Below are positions 1 through 7,476 of a stretch of DNA of 38,894 nucleotides, one piece after another. The notes beneath the pieces are model-generated. The model did no database searches. It saw only the letters and a list, made by a program, of their open reading frames with translations, and was not told the origin of the DNA. How positions within the stretch are numbered: the stretch's first letter is position 1; every line of letters starts with the position of its first letter. Location of the stretch: assembly GCF_009759665.1 (NCBI RefSeq), contig NZ_WQNE01000052.1:1-38894 (forward strand). Reading direction: 5' to 3'. The position numbers and the translations under genes are program-made. The DNA comes from Bradyrhizobium cajani (GTDB lineage: Bacteria; Pseudomonadota; Alphaproteobacteria; Rhizobiales; Xanthobacteraceae).

Positions 1-226
1 GTGCAGCCGCGGGCGGCGGTGCGGCCGGGCGCGCGGGTGCCGCAGGCGGCGCGGCCGCTGGCGGTCCCTTCGGTGGCTGCTTCGGTTTTCCGTCAGGCCC
101 CGTCTCTTGTGGCTGGGCCTGCGCGACCACGAGCGGCGTCGCGTCTTGAGCATGCGATGCGGAGCTTGCCAATTGCATCGCGGTCAAGGCCGTCGTCGCA
201 AGCAGCACGAAACGAAGGTTGGTCAT
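1..226 (-). CDS. Secreted Pro/Ala-rich protein, N-terminal fragment (cut by window edge)
   Basis: Minus-strand reading frame opens with ATG at 226 and stays open for 75 codons to the window edge, so only the N-terminus is visible. Residues 1-27 form a typical Sec signal peptide (basic N-region with Arg5, a hydrophobic core, then SASHAQ with probable cleavage after Ala26 or Gln27). After a short linker the chain becomes a Pro/Ala/Lys-rich low-complexity tract. A GGGGAAG stretch lies about 8 bases upstream of the ATG. In Bradyrhizobium, signal peptide plus long Pro/Ala linker often precedes an OmpA-like or other peptidoglycan-binding domain, but the informative domain lies outside this window, so the function is not assigned. 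Confidence 0.75.
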   Translation of the reverse strand, partial: MTNLRFVLLATTALTAMQLASSASHAQDATPLVVAQAQPQETGPDGKPKQPPKGPPAAAPPAAPARPAAPPPAAA

Positions 227-394
227 GTGGTGAACTTCCCCGGAAGGTTCTTTGACGAAGTGTTGGGATGAACAGCTACGCGTTAGGCCGCATTGTGGCG
301 GGCAACATGGTCGCGACCCGATTTATTTCTGCACGCAAATCACTTCACTATGACGACGTTCATTGCGCATTCAGACGCTGGTTGCAATCGCCGA

Positions 395-664
395 TCATGT
401 GATGGTTCGCCTCATGTGTGATCCTGCGGCGAAACCTGCATCGGTTGCGGGATTCGGCGTGAGTGGACCGTTCGGTCCGCGTCGTGGAATCTCTTCGGGA
501 ACGTGCGGCGGCAATTCATCCGGCTGCGCTGGTGCGTCGGGCTCGCGCACTGGAGGCGCGATATCGGGCTGCGGATTGCCCGGTGGAATCCCCGGCGGGG
601 GCTCGGTCGGAGTCCCCGGCGTCGCCGGCGGAATCTCGGGCGGTTCGATCGGCATCAGTATCAT
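395..664 (-). CDS. Small proline-rich hypothetical protein
   Basis: An 89-residue frame made almost entirely of Pro, Glu, Gly and Asp (for example PPEIPPATPGTPTEPPPGIP), with no hydrophobic core apart from the start, MILMPIEPP. It lies downstream of the VOC gene on the same strand and could share its transcript. The frame continues upstream to a TTG at 691, but the ATG at 664 (or the ATG at 655) is preferred; no convincing Shine-Dalgarno sequence is visible for any of them. Low-complexity composition means that chance openness in GC-rich DNA is possible; the regular PPxIPPxxP spacing and the lack of stops argue mildly for a real protein, perhaps disordered. No function is recognised. Confidence 0.5.
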   Translation of the reverse strand: MILMPIEPPEIPPATPGTPTEPPPGIPPGNPQPDIAPPVREPDAPAQPDELPPHVPEEIPRRGPNGPLTPNPATDAGFAAGSHMRRTIT

Positions 665-738
665 CGAGATCAGTTGTCCAGAGGACGACAACGACGATGC
701 CGTGCCGATGTTCCCTGTGCGTCGTGTCGGAACTCGCC

Positions 739-1131
739 TTATTCCGGTGCGTGGCAGACGGCCTCGATGTTGTGTCCGTCAGGATCGAGCACGAACGCGC
801 CGTAATAGTTCGCATGATAATGCGGGCGGATGCCGGGCGGGCCATTGTCGCGTCCGCCCGCCGCAATCGCGGCCTTGTAGAACGCGTCCACCGTGGCGCG
901 GTCCTTGGCGTGAATGGCGACGTGCACCGGCTTGTTCATCGCGCCTTCGCCGCCGATCCAGAAGTCCGGCTTGCCGTCGGCGCCAAAGCCCGCGGCCGCC
1001 GCGTGCCCGGTCTGCTCTGCCGTCACCTCCATGATCAGGGCGTAGCCGAGCGGCGCCAGCGCCTTGGTGTAGAACGTCTTGGCGCGCTCATAGTCGGAGA
1101 CCGAGAATCCCATGTGATCGATCATCGCCAC
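739..1131 (-). CDS. VOC family (glyoxalase/dioxygenase-fold) protein
   Basis: A 130-residue single-domain member of the vicinal oxygen chelate superfamily. The first beta strand IDHMGFSVSD carries His6, the middle strand PVHVAIHAKD carries His70/His74, and the last strand DPDGHNIEAVCH carries Glu123; in this family these positions bind a divalent metal. The pattern LDPDGHNIE is typical of glyoxalase-like and bleomycin-resistance-like proteins. Substrate cannot be read from the sequence; many such proteins are annotated glyoxalase without proof. A strong GGAGG lies just upstream of the ATG. The start is only 18 bases after the stop of the FkbM methyltransferase gene on the same strand, so the two are probably cotranscribed. 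Confidence 0.9.
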   Translation of the reverse strand: MAMIDHMGFSVSDYERAKTFYTKALAPLGYALIMEVTAEQTGHAAAAGFGADGKPDFWIGGEGAMNKPVHVAIHAKDRATVDAFYKAAIAAGGRDNGPPGIRPHYHANYYGAFVLDPDGHNIEAVCHAPE

Positions 1132-1149
1132 CTCCGTTGTTCGTCGTTG

Positions 1150-2007
1150 TTACCGCGAAAGGAACGTGTTGCTCCGCGTCCTGCGCGCAACCGCAAAGCC
1201 GCGCGCGACCATGTCAGCAATACAATCCTCGCGCCATTCGTTTTGTGACAGATGCTCGATCACCACCGCGCGCGGCCACAGCGATTGCGGCGCGTCGCGG
1301 AAGAAGCCGATCAGCACGCGGTCCTCGAAGCCCTCGACGTCGATCTTGAGCGAGTCGATCCTGGCGACGCCGGCCTCGTCGAGAATGCGCGTCAGCCGTA
1401 GCGACGGCACCTTGATCGCATCGGCGCTCGCCGGGCCGCTGACAACATGGGTGGCGCCGAGATTGCCGCCGCCGGTCTCGATCATCAGCTCACCGTCGCT
1501 GTCGCCGGCGGCCGCTTGCACCAGGCGCACCTGCGTCGCGTTCGATGCGGCGTGGTTGAACGCGAGTCGTGCGAAGGTGACGGGATGCGGCTCGATCGCC
1601 ACCACCTTGCCTTTGGTGCCGACCTGCCGCGCCATCACCAGTGCAAAGGTCCCGACATTGGCGCCGACATCGACGAACACACCGCCGGCGGGCGTGTGCT
1701 GGCGCAGAAAGTCGAGCTCGTCGAGATTGTAGTCGGGATTGAACAGCGCGCCGCGTTCGGTCGCGCTGCCCTGGTGATAGAAGCGAAACGACGCGCCCTG
1801 ATACTGGACGTCGACGGGGCCGCCGCGCAGCAGGTTAACCAGTCGCGACATCCACGGCCGGAACGCGCCGCGCTTCAGCCCCGACCGGGTCGCGAGGCGA
1901 ATGATCGCGGCCTGCGCCGCATTCGGCGCATATGCGCCGAACGGCGCGGACGAAGGGGCGTTGTCGGGCGTCAAACCAAAGGTCCTCGTTGCAGGCGGCG
2001 CATGCAT
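1150..2007 (-). CDS. FkbM family SAM-dependent methyltransferase
   Basis: About 285 residues of the FkbM family of O-methyltransferases, which methylate sugar or polyketide hydroxyls and are common in surface-polysaccharide loci. Using the longer frame's numbering, the SAM-binding motif DVGANVG is at 121-127 after VFV, the acidic loop EPHP at 147-150, and the family signature KIDVEGFE at 229-236. The frame can be extended eight codons to a TTG at 2031 that has a GGAG four bases upstream; ATG at 2007 has no clear Shine-Dalgarno, so the start is uncertain. The protein is cytosolic, with no signal peptide. The target is unknown: there are no polysaccharide genes alongside, only the VOC gene downstream. 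Confidence 0.88.
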   Translation of the reverse strand: MHAPPATRTFGLTPDNAPSSAPFGAYAPNAAQAAIIRLATRSGLKRGAFRPWMSRLVNLLRGGPVDVQYQGASFRFYHQGSATERGALFNPDYNLDELDFLRQHTPAGGVFVDVGANVGTFALVMARQVGTKGKVVAIEPHPVTFARLAFNHAASNATQVRLVQAAAGDSDGELMIETGGGNLGATHVVSGPASADAIKVPSLRLTRILDEAGVARIDSLKIDVEGFEDRVLIGFFRDAPQSLWPRAVVIEHLSQNEWREDCIADMVARGFAVARRTRSNTFLSR

Positions 2008-2048
2008 AGCCGGTTTTGCCGGGGACTCCAACGGGCTCCACTACAGAT

Positions 2049-2218
2049 GTCGTCCCGGGGCGCGAAGCTCTCTCTTTCGTCGTCCCGGACAAGCGCAGCG
2101 CAGATCCGGGACCCATACCCACAGGGAGCAATTTGACGAAGACTCGGAGTGGGCGTCTCTCGCGACAACTCCTCCCCGTGGGTATGGGTCCCGGGCTCGC
2201 TTCGCGCCCCGGGACGAC
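2049..2218. repeat. Palindromic intergenic repeat, family A (copy 1)
   Basis: Outer arms GTCGTCCCGG (2079-2088) and CCGGGACGAC (2209-2218) and inner arms 2112-2127 and 2173-2188 (one mismatch) form a long cruciform-like structure. An extra partial copy of the outer arm lies at 2049-2070. The same organisation recurs at 38658-38782 and, shortened, at 34563-34607. It fills the gap between the ABC transporter and the FkbM gene. Confidence 0.9.
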
Positions 2219-2227
2219 GGAGCAAGA

Positions 2228-4186
2228 TCACGCCGCCTTCTTCGGCGTGGCCTTGCGCTGGCGCAGGAAGCGGCCGAGCAGCTTGCGTCTGCCCTTGCGC
2301 GGGATCAGGTCGACGTCGCTGACGAGCTTGGCGCCGCCCTTGCGGCGCTCCAGCACGATCTTGCGGCTGTGGAAGGCCTCCAGCTCGGCGCGGTGCGCGA
2401 CGCTGACGATGGTCGCCCTCGGCAGCTCGTCGGTGACCATCTGCATCATCTTGTCCTGGCTCTTCTCGTCGAGCGCCGAGGTCGCCTCATCGAGCACGAC
2501 GATGTCGGGACTGTGCAGCAGCAGCCGCGCGAAGGCGAGGCGCTGCTTCTCGCCGCCGGACAGCGTCTGGTCCCACGGTCCCTCCTCCTCGATCTTCTCC
2601 TTGAGATGATCGAGCCCGACCTTGTGCAGGGCTTTGCCGATCTCTTCCTCGGTCCAGTTCTCGGCAGCGCCGGGATAGGCGACGGCGCGGCGCAGCGACC
2701 CGGAGGGCACGTAGGGCCGCTGCGGCAGCATGAACAGACGCCGGTCGGGATGGAAATTGACGCTGCCGCCACCCCATGGCCACAGACCCGCGATGGCACG
2801 CACCAGCGTGCTCTTGCCGGTGCCGGATTCGCCCGCCACGAGCAGCCGCTCGCCGGGCTCGATCACCACCTCGGTCTCGCCGACGACCGCGGTGCCGTCG
2901 TCGAGCGTGACCGAGAGGTCTCTCAGTTCCAGCATGGCCTCGGTCCTGGTCTCGCCGCGCTTGATGCGGCCAAGACCCTCACCTTGCTCGGCGCGTTCGA
3001 GACCGTCGAGCGACATCATCAGCGAGGCGATGCGGCGCGCGCAGGCGTTCCAGTCGGCCAGCCGCGGATAATTGTCGACCAGCCAGCCGAAGGCGCTCTG
3101 CACGATGGTGAAGGCGGAGGCCGCCTGCATCACCTGTCCCAGCGTCATGCTGCCGTCGAGGAATTTCGGCGCGCAAAGCAAGAGCGGCACGACCGGTGCG
3201 ACGAGATTCGATCCGTGCGACACCAGCGTGGTGCGCATGTGCTGGCCGGCGAGCCGCGCCCATTGCCGCAACACCTGCGTGAAGTTGCGGTCGATGCCGT
3301 CGCGTTCCTCCTCTTCGCCGCCGAGCAGCGCGATGCTCTCGCCGTTCTCGCGCACGCGCGTCAGCGTATAACGCAAATCGGCCTCGGCCTGGTTCTTGTC
3401 CTCGGACACCTGCACGAAGCGCCGGCCGATCACCACGATCGAGCTGGACGCGATTGCGGCGTAGAGGACCGCTGCGATCACGAGGAAGCCGGGAATGGTG
3501 ATGGCCGAGCCGCCCAGCGTAAGCGTGAGTGCGCCGCCAATGGTCCAGAGCACGACGATGAAGGTCGCCGCCGACAGCAGCGCCGAGGTGACGCCGGCGA
3601 GGAAATCGACCGGCGAGTCGGTCGCGATGCGCAAATCCTCAGCGATCCGGTATTCGGGATTCTCATGGTCGCCGCCGACGAGGTTGAGCTGGTAGTAGCG
3701 GCCGTTCGCGAGCCAGCGCGTCAGCACGCTGCTCGTCAGCCAGGCCCGCCAGCGCCGCTGGATGCCCATGCGTGCGAACACCTGCACCACGCCGAGGACG
3801 ATGCTCCCGATCGCGAGCGGGAAGAACACCGCCGTGAGATGGAAGACACTGGCCGCATCGCGCTTCTCGAGCGCGTCGAAGATCGCGCGATTCCAGACAT
3901 TGATGCCGTACTGGAAGCTGACGGTCAGGACGATCAGCACGCCGAGGCCGAGCGAGAACGGCCAGGCGAGGCGGTCGCCGTGGCGGCCCCAGAAGCCGCG
4001 GGCGCTGATCCAGAAGCGGGTGAGAAGATAATCCTTGCGGGCCTGCTCGGCTTCCTCGGGCGTGAGCTCCGGGTCGGGCTCGAGCAATTCCGGTGGCGGT
4101 GGCGCGACCTCGTCGCCGGTTTCGCCGGTGATTTCGACGATGGGCGCCTTCGCGCCCTGTTCGCGCTGTGCGGCCGGCTTCTGCAT
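2228..4186 (-). CDS. BacA/SbmA-like ABC transporter, fused membrane and ATPase domains (BclA/YddA type)
   Basis: A 652-residue half-transporter of the ABC_membrane_2 class (SbmA/BacA-like membrane domain fused to an ATPase). Residues 1-55 are an acidic Pro-rich cytosolic extension. Membrane helices lie near 75-95, 115-137, 197-220 and 232-254; FQYGINVWNRAIFDALEKRD (91-110) is typical of the BacA-like family. The ATPase has Walker A GESGTGKST (452-460), signature LSGGEKQR (542-549), Walker B DIVVLDEATS (561-570) and switch His598. BclA proteins of this design in Bradyrhizobium are known to import antimicrobial and nodule peptides and to affect very-long-chain fatty acids; paralogues are common, so the substrate here is inferred only. 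It starts 53 bases after the hybrid kinase gene on the same strand. Confidence 0.9.
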   Translation of the reverse strand: MQKPAAQREQGAKAPIVEITGETGDEVAPPPPELLEPDPELTPEEAEQARKDYLLTRFWISARGFWGRHGDRLAWPFSLGLGVLIVLTVSFQYGINVWNRAIFDALEKRDAASVFHLTAVFFPLAIGSIVLGVVQVFARMGIQRRWRAWLTSSVLTRWLANGRYYQLNLVGGDHENPEYRIAEDLRIATDSPVDFLAGVTSALLSAATFIVVLWTIGGALTLTLGGSAITIPGFLVIAAVLYAAIASSSIVVIGRRFVQVSEDKNQAEADLRYTLTRVRENGESIALLGGEEEERDGIDRNFTQVLRQWARLAGQHMRTTLVSHGSNLVAPVVPLLLCAPKFLDGSMTLGQVMQAASAFTIVQSAFGWLVDNYPRLADWNACARRIASLMMSLDGLERAEQGEGLGRIKRGETRTEAMLELRDLSVTLDDGTAVVGETEVVIEPGERLLVAGESGTGKSTLVRAIAGLWPWGGGSVNFHPDRRLFMLPQRPYVPSGSLRRAVAYPGAAENWTEEEIGKALHKVGLDHLKEKIEEEGPWDQTLSGGEKQRLAFARLLLHSPDIVVLDEATSALDEKSQDKMMQMVTDELPRATIVSVAHRAELEAFHSRKIVLERRKGGAKLVSDVDLIPRKGRRKLLGRFLRQRKATPKKAA

Positions 4187-4239
4187 GAGAAGGCAACGCC
4201 AAGGAAATCAACCGGTTCCCGGCGGTTCCCGGGCGCCGG

Positions 4240-6396
4240 TCACTCGGCGGCGCCGTCGCGCACGCGGTGCAGCCGTGCCGCCTTGTGAAGGACGCGCGAC
4301 AATTCCTCGATGGAGTAGGGCTTCTGCACGAGGTCGAAGCCCACGACGCCCTCCTGGGACAGTGCCTCGCTGTAGCCGCTGGTCAACACCACCGGCACGC
4401 CGACGCCGCGATCACGGATCGCCTTGGCGAGATCGAGCCCGGTCATCCCAGGCATCACCACGTCCGAGAACACGACGTCGAAACGATCGGCGTCAGCGAT
4501 CAGCTCGGTGAAGGCGTCGCTGGCGTTGTCCACCAGCGTGATGCTGTAGCCGAGCTCGGTGAGGCCGTCGGCGGCGAAATTTGCGAGCTCGATATTGTCC
4601 TCGACCAGCAGCACCGACATGCCGCTGCCGGTCACGGCGGGCGCCGTGTTCGGCGCCTGCCGCTGCGGCAGCTGCTCCGACGGTACACGCGGCAAATAGA
4701 GCGAGAAGGTGCTGCCTTGCCCCACCTCGCTGGTGCCCGTCACCTCTCCGCCGGATTGCCGGGCGAAGCCGAACACCTGGGACAGGCCGAGGCCGGTACC
4801 CTGGCCGACCTGCTTGGTAGTGAAGAACGGCTCGAAGATGCGCCCGAGTTGAGCGGCAGGAATGCCGACGCCGGTGTCGCCGACGGCGACGCGGACGAAG
4901 CCGTGGTTGCCTGTAAGGTCACGGCTGCCCGAGACGGGGGCCAGCATGTCCGGAGCGCTCGTCACGGCCTCGACCTCGAAGGTGATCCTGCCCTTGCCTT
5001 GCATGGCATCGCGCGCATTGGTCGCCATGTTGATCAGGGCCGTCTCGAACTGGCTGGCATCGGCGCTGACGAGGCAGGGCTCCGCCGGCAGATGCATGGT
5101 GATCTCGATGGCGGGTCCGAGCAGCGTCGCGAGCATGTCGTGCAGCGACTGTATGCGCTGGCCGACGTCGAACACCTCCGGCTTCAGGGTCTGGCGCCGC
5201 GCGAAGGCGAGGAGCTGGGAGGTCAGCTTGGCGGCGCGTGCGACCGCATCTGCGATGGCCGTGATGTAGCGCTGCCGCCGCTCCTCCGTCAGTTGCGGCC
5301 GGTTCAACAGGTCGACCGAGGCGCGGATCACCGTCAGCAGATTGTTGAAGTCGTGCGCGACGCCGCCGGTGAGCTGCCCGAGCGCTTCGAGGCGCTGGCT
5401 GTGCTTGAGCGCCTCCTCGGCCTCGCGCCGCGCTGCGGCCTCGGCCTGGAGATGCTGGGTGCGGCGGAATGCGAAGGCAAGCAGCAGGAACAGGAGCGCG
5501 GTGGCGGGAATGCCGAACACCAGATGCTGGCCCATGGTCGCGAACCAGCGCGCCCGGATCGCAGAGGTCTCGAGGCCGGCGCTGACATAGACCGGATACT
5601 CGGCGATGCGCTTGTAGCCGATGCGCCGCTCGATCCCGTCCGACGGCCAGGCGATGGTCATCAGGCCACGCTCGGGGTGAGCTGCGATGTTCTGGCCGAC
5701 CGGTCCGCCCGGATCGAGTCGGAGGTCCCGTTCGAGCCGCGGGTATTGCGCGAGCAGCACGCCATCGGCGCGTCCCATCGCGAAGAAGCTGCCGGGATCG
5801 GAGCCGATCCTGGCGTAGAAGCTCTCGAAATATTCCGGCAGGACGGAGGCCTGGATCACGCCGACGAAGCTGCCGTCGTTGGAATCGCGACGACGGCTCA
5901 TGCTGAAGAAGCGCGCGCCCTGATAGGGCGGACGTGGCGTCAGGGGCATGCCGATGAACGTGCCGATGGCCTGGTCGATATGGGCGTAGAAATAGTCGCG
6001 GTCCGTAAACCTCAGCTCCGGCGGCGGCGAGGCGAGGCTGTTGACCAGCGCTTTTCCATCCGCATCGAAGATCCAGGCCGATTTGAGCTGCGGCAGCGAA
6101 TCGGTCAGCCGCTTCAGGCGGCGATGCAAGGCCGGCTCGCGCGAGACGACGGTGTCGTCGGGAAGTCCGCGCACGACCTCGTTGAGCTCGGCAAGGCAGC
6201 GGTCGATGGTCTCGAACACCTTGAGCGCGTGCTCATGCGCGACATCAAGCGTGCGCTCGATCTCCCGATCGGCGATGTCCTTGGTCGATGTGTAGGAAAT
6301 GGTGGAGGCGATGACGAACAGCGCAATGGGCAGCGCCAGGGATGCAGCCATCATCCACTGCAAGAGTCTCAGTGAATTGCGTTGCGCTCCCTGCAC
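4240..6396 (-). CDS. Hybrid sensor histidine kinase with periplasmic PDC-type sensor and C-terminal receiver
   Basis: A 718-residue membrane sensor. Helix 13-33, a periplasmic PDC/dCache-like domain from about 40 to 280 (FTDRDYFYAHIDQ at 130-142 is typical), helix 292-310, then a HisKA domain with phospho-acceptor His348 in GGVAHDFNNLLTVI. The ATPase core shows the N box (Asn460), GDTGVGIP (506-513), FEPFFTTK (521-528) and GTGLGL (533-538). A receiver domain follows from about 594 with acidic LLVED, phospho-acceptor Asp645 (FSDVVMPGMTG) and Lys692. It has no output domain and no partner DNA-binding regulator nearby, so the phosphate must pass to a distant protein. Start is GTG with GGAG close upstream. 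The BacA-like transporter follows after 53 bases and may be in the same transcript. Confidence 0.93.
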   Translation of the reverse strand: MQGAQRNSLRLLQWMMAASLALPIALFVIASTISYTSTKDIADREIERTLDVAHEHALKVFETIDRCLAELNEVVRGLPDDTVVSREPALHRRLKRLTDSLPQLKSAWIFDADGKALVNSLASPPPELRFTDRDYFYAHIDQAIGTFIGMPLTPRPPYQGARFFSMSRRRDSNDGSFVGVIQASVLPEYFESFYARIGSDPGSFFAMGRADGVLLAQYPRLERDLRLDPGGPVGQNIAAHPERGLMTIAWPSDGIERRIGYKRIAEYPVYVSAGLETSAIRARWFATMGQHLVFGIPATALLFLLLAFAFRRTQHLQAEAAARREAEEALKHSQRLEALGQLTGGVAHDFNNLLTVIRASVDLLNRPQLTEERRQRYITAIADAVARAAKLTSQLLAFARRQTLKPEVFDVGQRIQSLHDMLATLLGPAIEITMHLPAEPCLVSADASQFETALINMATNARDAMQGKGRITFEVEAVTSAPDMLAPVSGSRDLTGNHGFVRVAVGDTGVGIPAAQLGRIFEPFFTTKQVGQGTGLGLSQVFGFARQSGGEVTGTSEVGQGSTFSLYLPRVPSEQLPQRQAPNTAPAVTGSGMSVLLVEDNIELANFAADGLTELGYSITLVDNASDAFTELIADADRFDVVFSDVVMPGMTGLDLAKAIRDRGVGVPVVLTSGYSEALSQEGVVGFDLVQKPYSIEELSRVLHKAARLHRVRDGAAE

Positions 6397-6583
6397 GGCT
6401 CCGGTCCCTGACCGGAGCTTAGCTGAATTTCCCGCTCGGAAGGAAGCCGCTTTGTGTCGATAACCGGAGGTTGTATTTTACCAAGTTCGCGCGTGACGCG
6501 TGGTGGAGGCAAATTCCGCCAGGGCCGGCCGCGGCGGTGGAGTGCCCCGGCCATTCGGGCCGGGGATCGCAGCGCGAATGGGT

Positions 6584-7366
6584 CTAGATCTGGCGCTCGA
6601 CCATCTTGAGCTTGAGCTCGGCGATGGCTTCCGCCGGGTTGAGGCCCTTCGGGCAGGCCTTGGCGCAGTTCATGATGGTGTGGCAGCGATAGAGGCGGAA
6701 CGGGTCCTCGAGATTGTCGAGCCGCTCGCCCGTGGCTTCGTCGCGCGAATCCGACACCCAGCGATTGGCCTGGAGCAGCGCGGCGGGACCGAGATAGCGC
6801 TCGCTGTTCCACCAATAGCTTGGGCACGAGGTCGAGCAGCAGGCGCAGAGGATACACTCGTAGAGACCGTCGAGCTTCTCGCGGTCCTCGTGGCTCTGGC
6901 GCCATTCCTTCTGCGGCGTCGGCGAGGTCGTCTTCAGCCACGGCTCGACCGAGGCGTACTGCGCGTAGAAATTGGTGAGGTCGGGGACGAGGTCCTTGAC
7001 GACCGGCTGGTGCGGCAGCGGATTGATCTTGACCGCGCCGTCCTTCACGTCGTGCATCGAGCGGGTGCAGGCCAGCGTGTTCTGGCCGTCGATGTTCATG
7101 GCGCAGGAGCCGCAGACCCCTTCACGGCAGGAGCGGCGGAAGGTCAGCGACGGGTCGATGTGGTTCTTGATCCAGATCAGGCCGTCCAGCACCATCGGAC
7201 CGCAATCATTGGTGTCGACGTAATAGGTGTCGACGCTCGGATTCTTGCCGTCATCCGGATTCCAGCGATAGACCTTGAACTCGCGCAGCTCGGTCGCGCC
7301 CGCGGGCTTCGGCCAGGTCTTGCCGCCGGTGATCTTGGAGTTCTTCGGAAGTGCGAATTCAACCAT
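6584..7366 (-). CDS. sdhB: Succinate dehydrogenase iron-sulfur subunit
   Basis: The 260-residue electron-transfer subunit of complex II (succinate:quinone oxidoreductase), on the cytoplasmic face of the inner membrane. The N-terminal ferredoxin domain holds the [2Fe-2S] ligands Cys80, Cys85, Cys88 and Cys100 (SCREGVCGSCAMNIDG). The C-terminal domain has CILCACCSTSC (Cys171, 174, 177, 181) and Cys228, 234 and 238 for the [4Fe-4S] and [3Fe-4S] centres. Length and motifs are normal for the alphaproteobacterial family. It is the last gene of sdhCDAB but is separated from sdhA by a 110-base gap filled by a palindromic repeat, unlike the tight spacing of the other three genes. Confidence 0.98.
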   Translation of the reverse strand: MVEFALPKNSKITGGKTWPKPAGATELREFKVYRWNPDDGKNPSVDTYYVDTNDCGPMVLDGLIWIKNHIDPSLTFRRSCREGVCGSCAMNIDGQNTLACTRSMHDVKDGAVKINPLPHQPVVKDLVPDLTNFYAQYASVEPWLKTTSPTPQKEWRQSHEDREKLDGLYECILCACCSTSCPSYWWNSERYLGPAALLQANRWVSDSRDEATGERLDNLEDPFRLYRCHTIMNCAKACPKGLNPAEAIAELKLKMVERQI

Positions 7367-7380
7367 TGCTCTAACCTTTC

Positions 7381-7460
7381 GTCATTCCGGGATGGTCCGA
7401 AGGACCAGACCCGGAATCTCGAGATTCCGGGCTCGATGCTGCGCATCGCCCCGGAATGAC
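7381..7460. repeat. Palindromic intergenic repeat, family B (copy 1), inside the sdh operon
   Basis: Ends GTCATTCCGG and CCGGAATGAC are perfect inverted repeats; the inside contains a second palindrome around CCCGGAATCTCGAGATTCCGGG. A second copy with the same ends and the same AATCTCGAGATTC core is at 31023-31122. It lies between sdhA and sdhB, so it will be transcribed and fold in the operon mRNA. Confidence 0.92.
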
Positions 7461-7476
7461 GAGCTACCGTTGTTTC

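Noticed and set aside
1901..4288. 795-residue open frame on the plus strand
   Set aside because: It lies antisense to the BacA-like transporter; composition is Arg/His/Gly/Ala/Asp-rich without domains, a shadow from GC-rich third positions.
4267..6375. 702-residue open frame on the plus strand
   Set aside because: Antisense to the hybrid kinase, which has all catalytic motifs; shadow frame.
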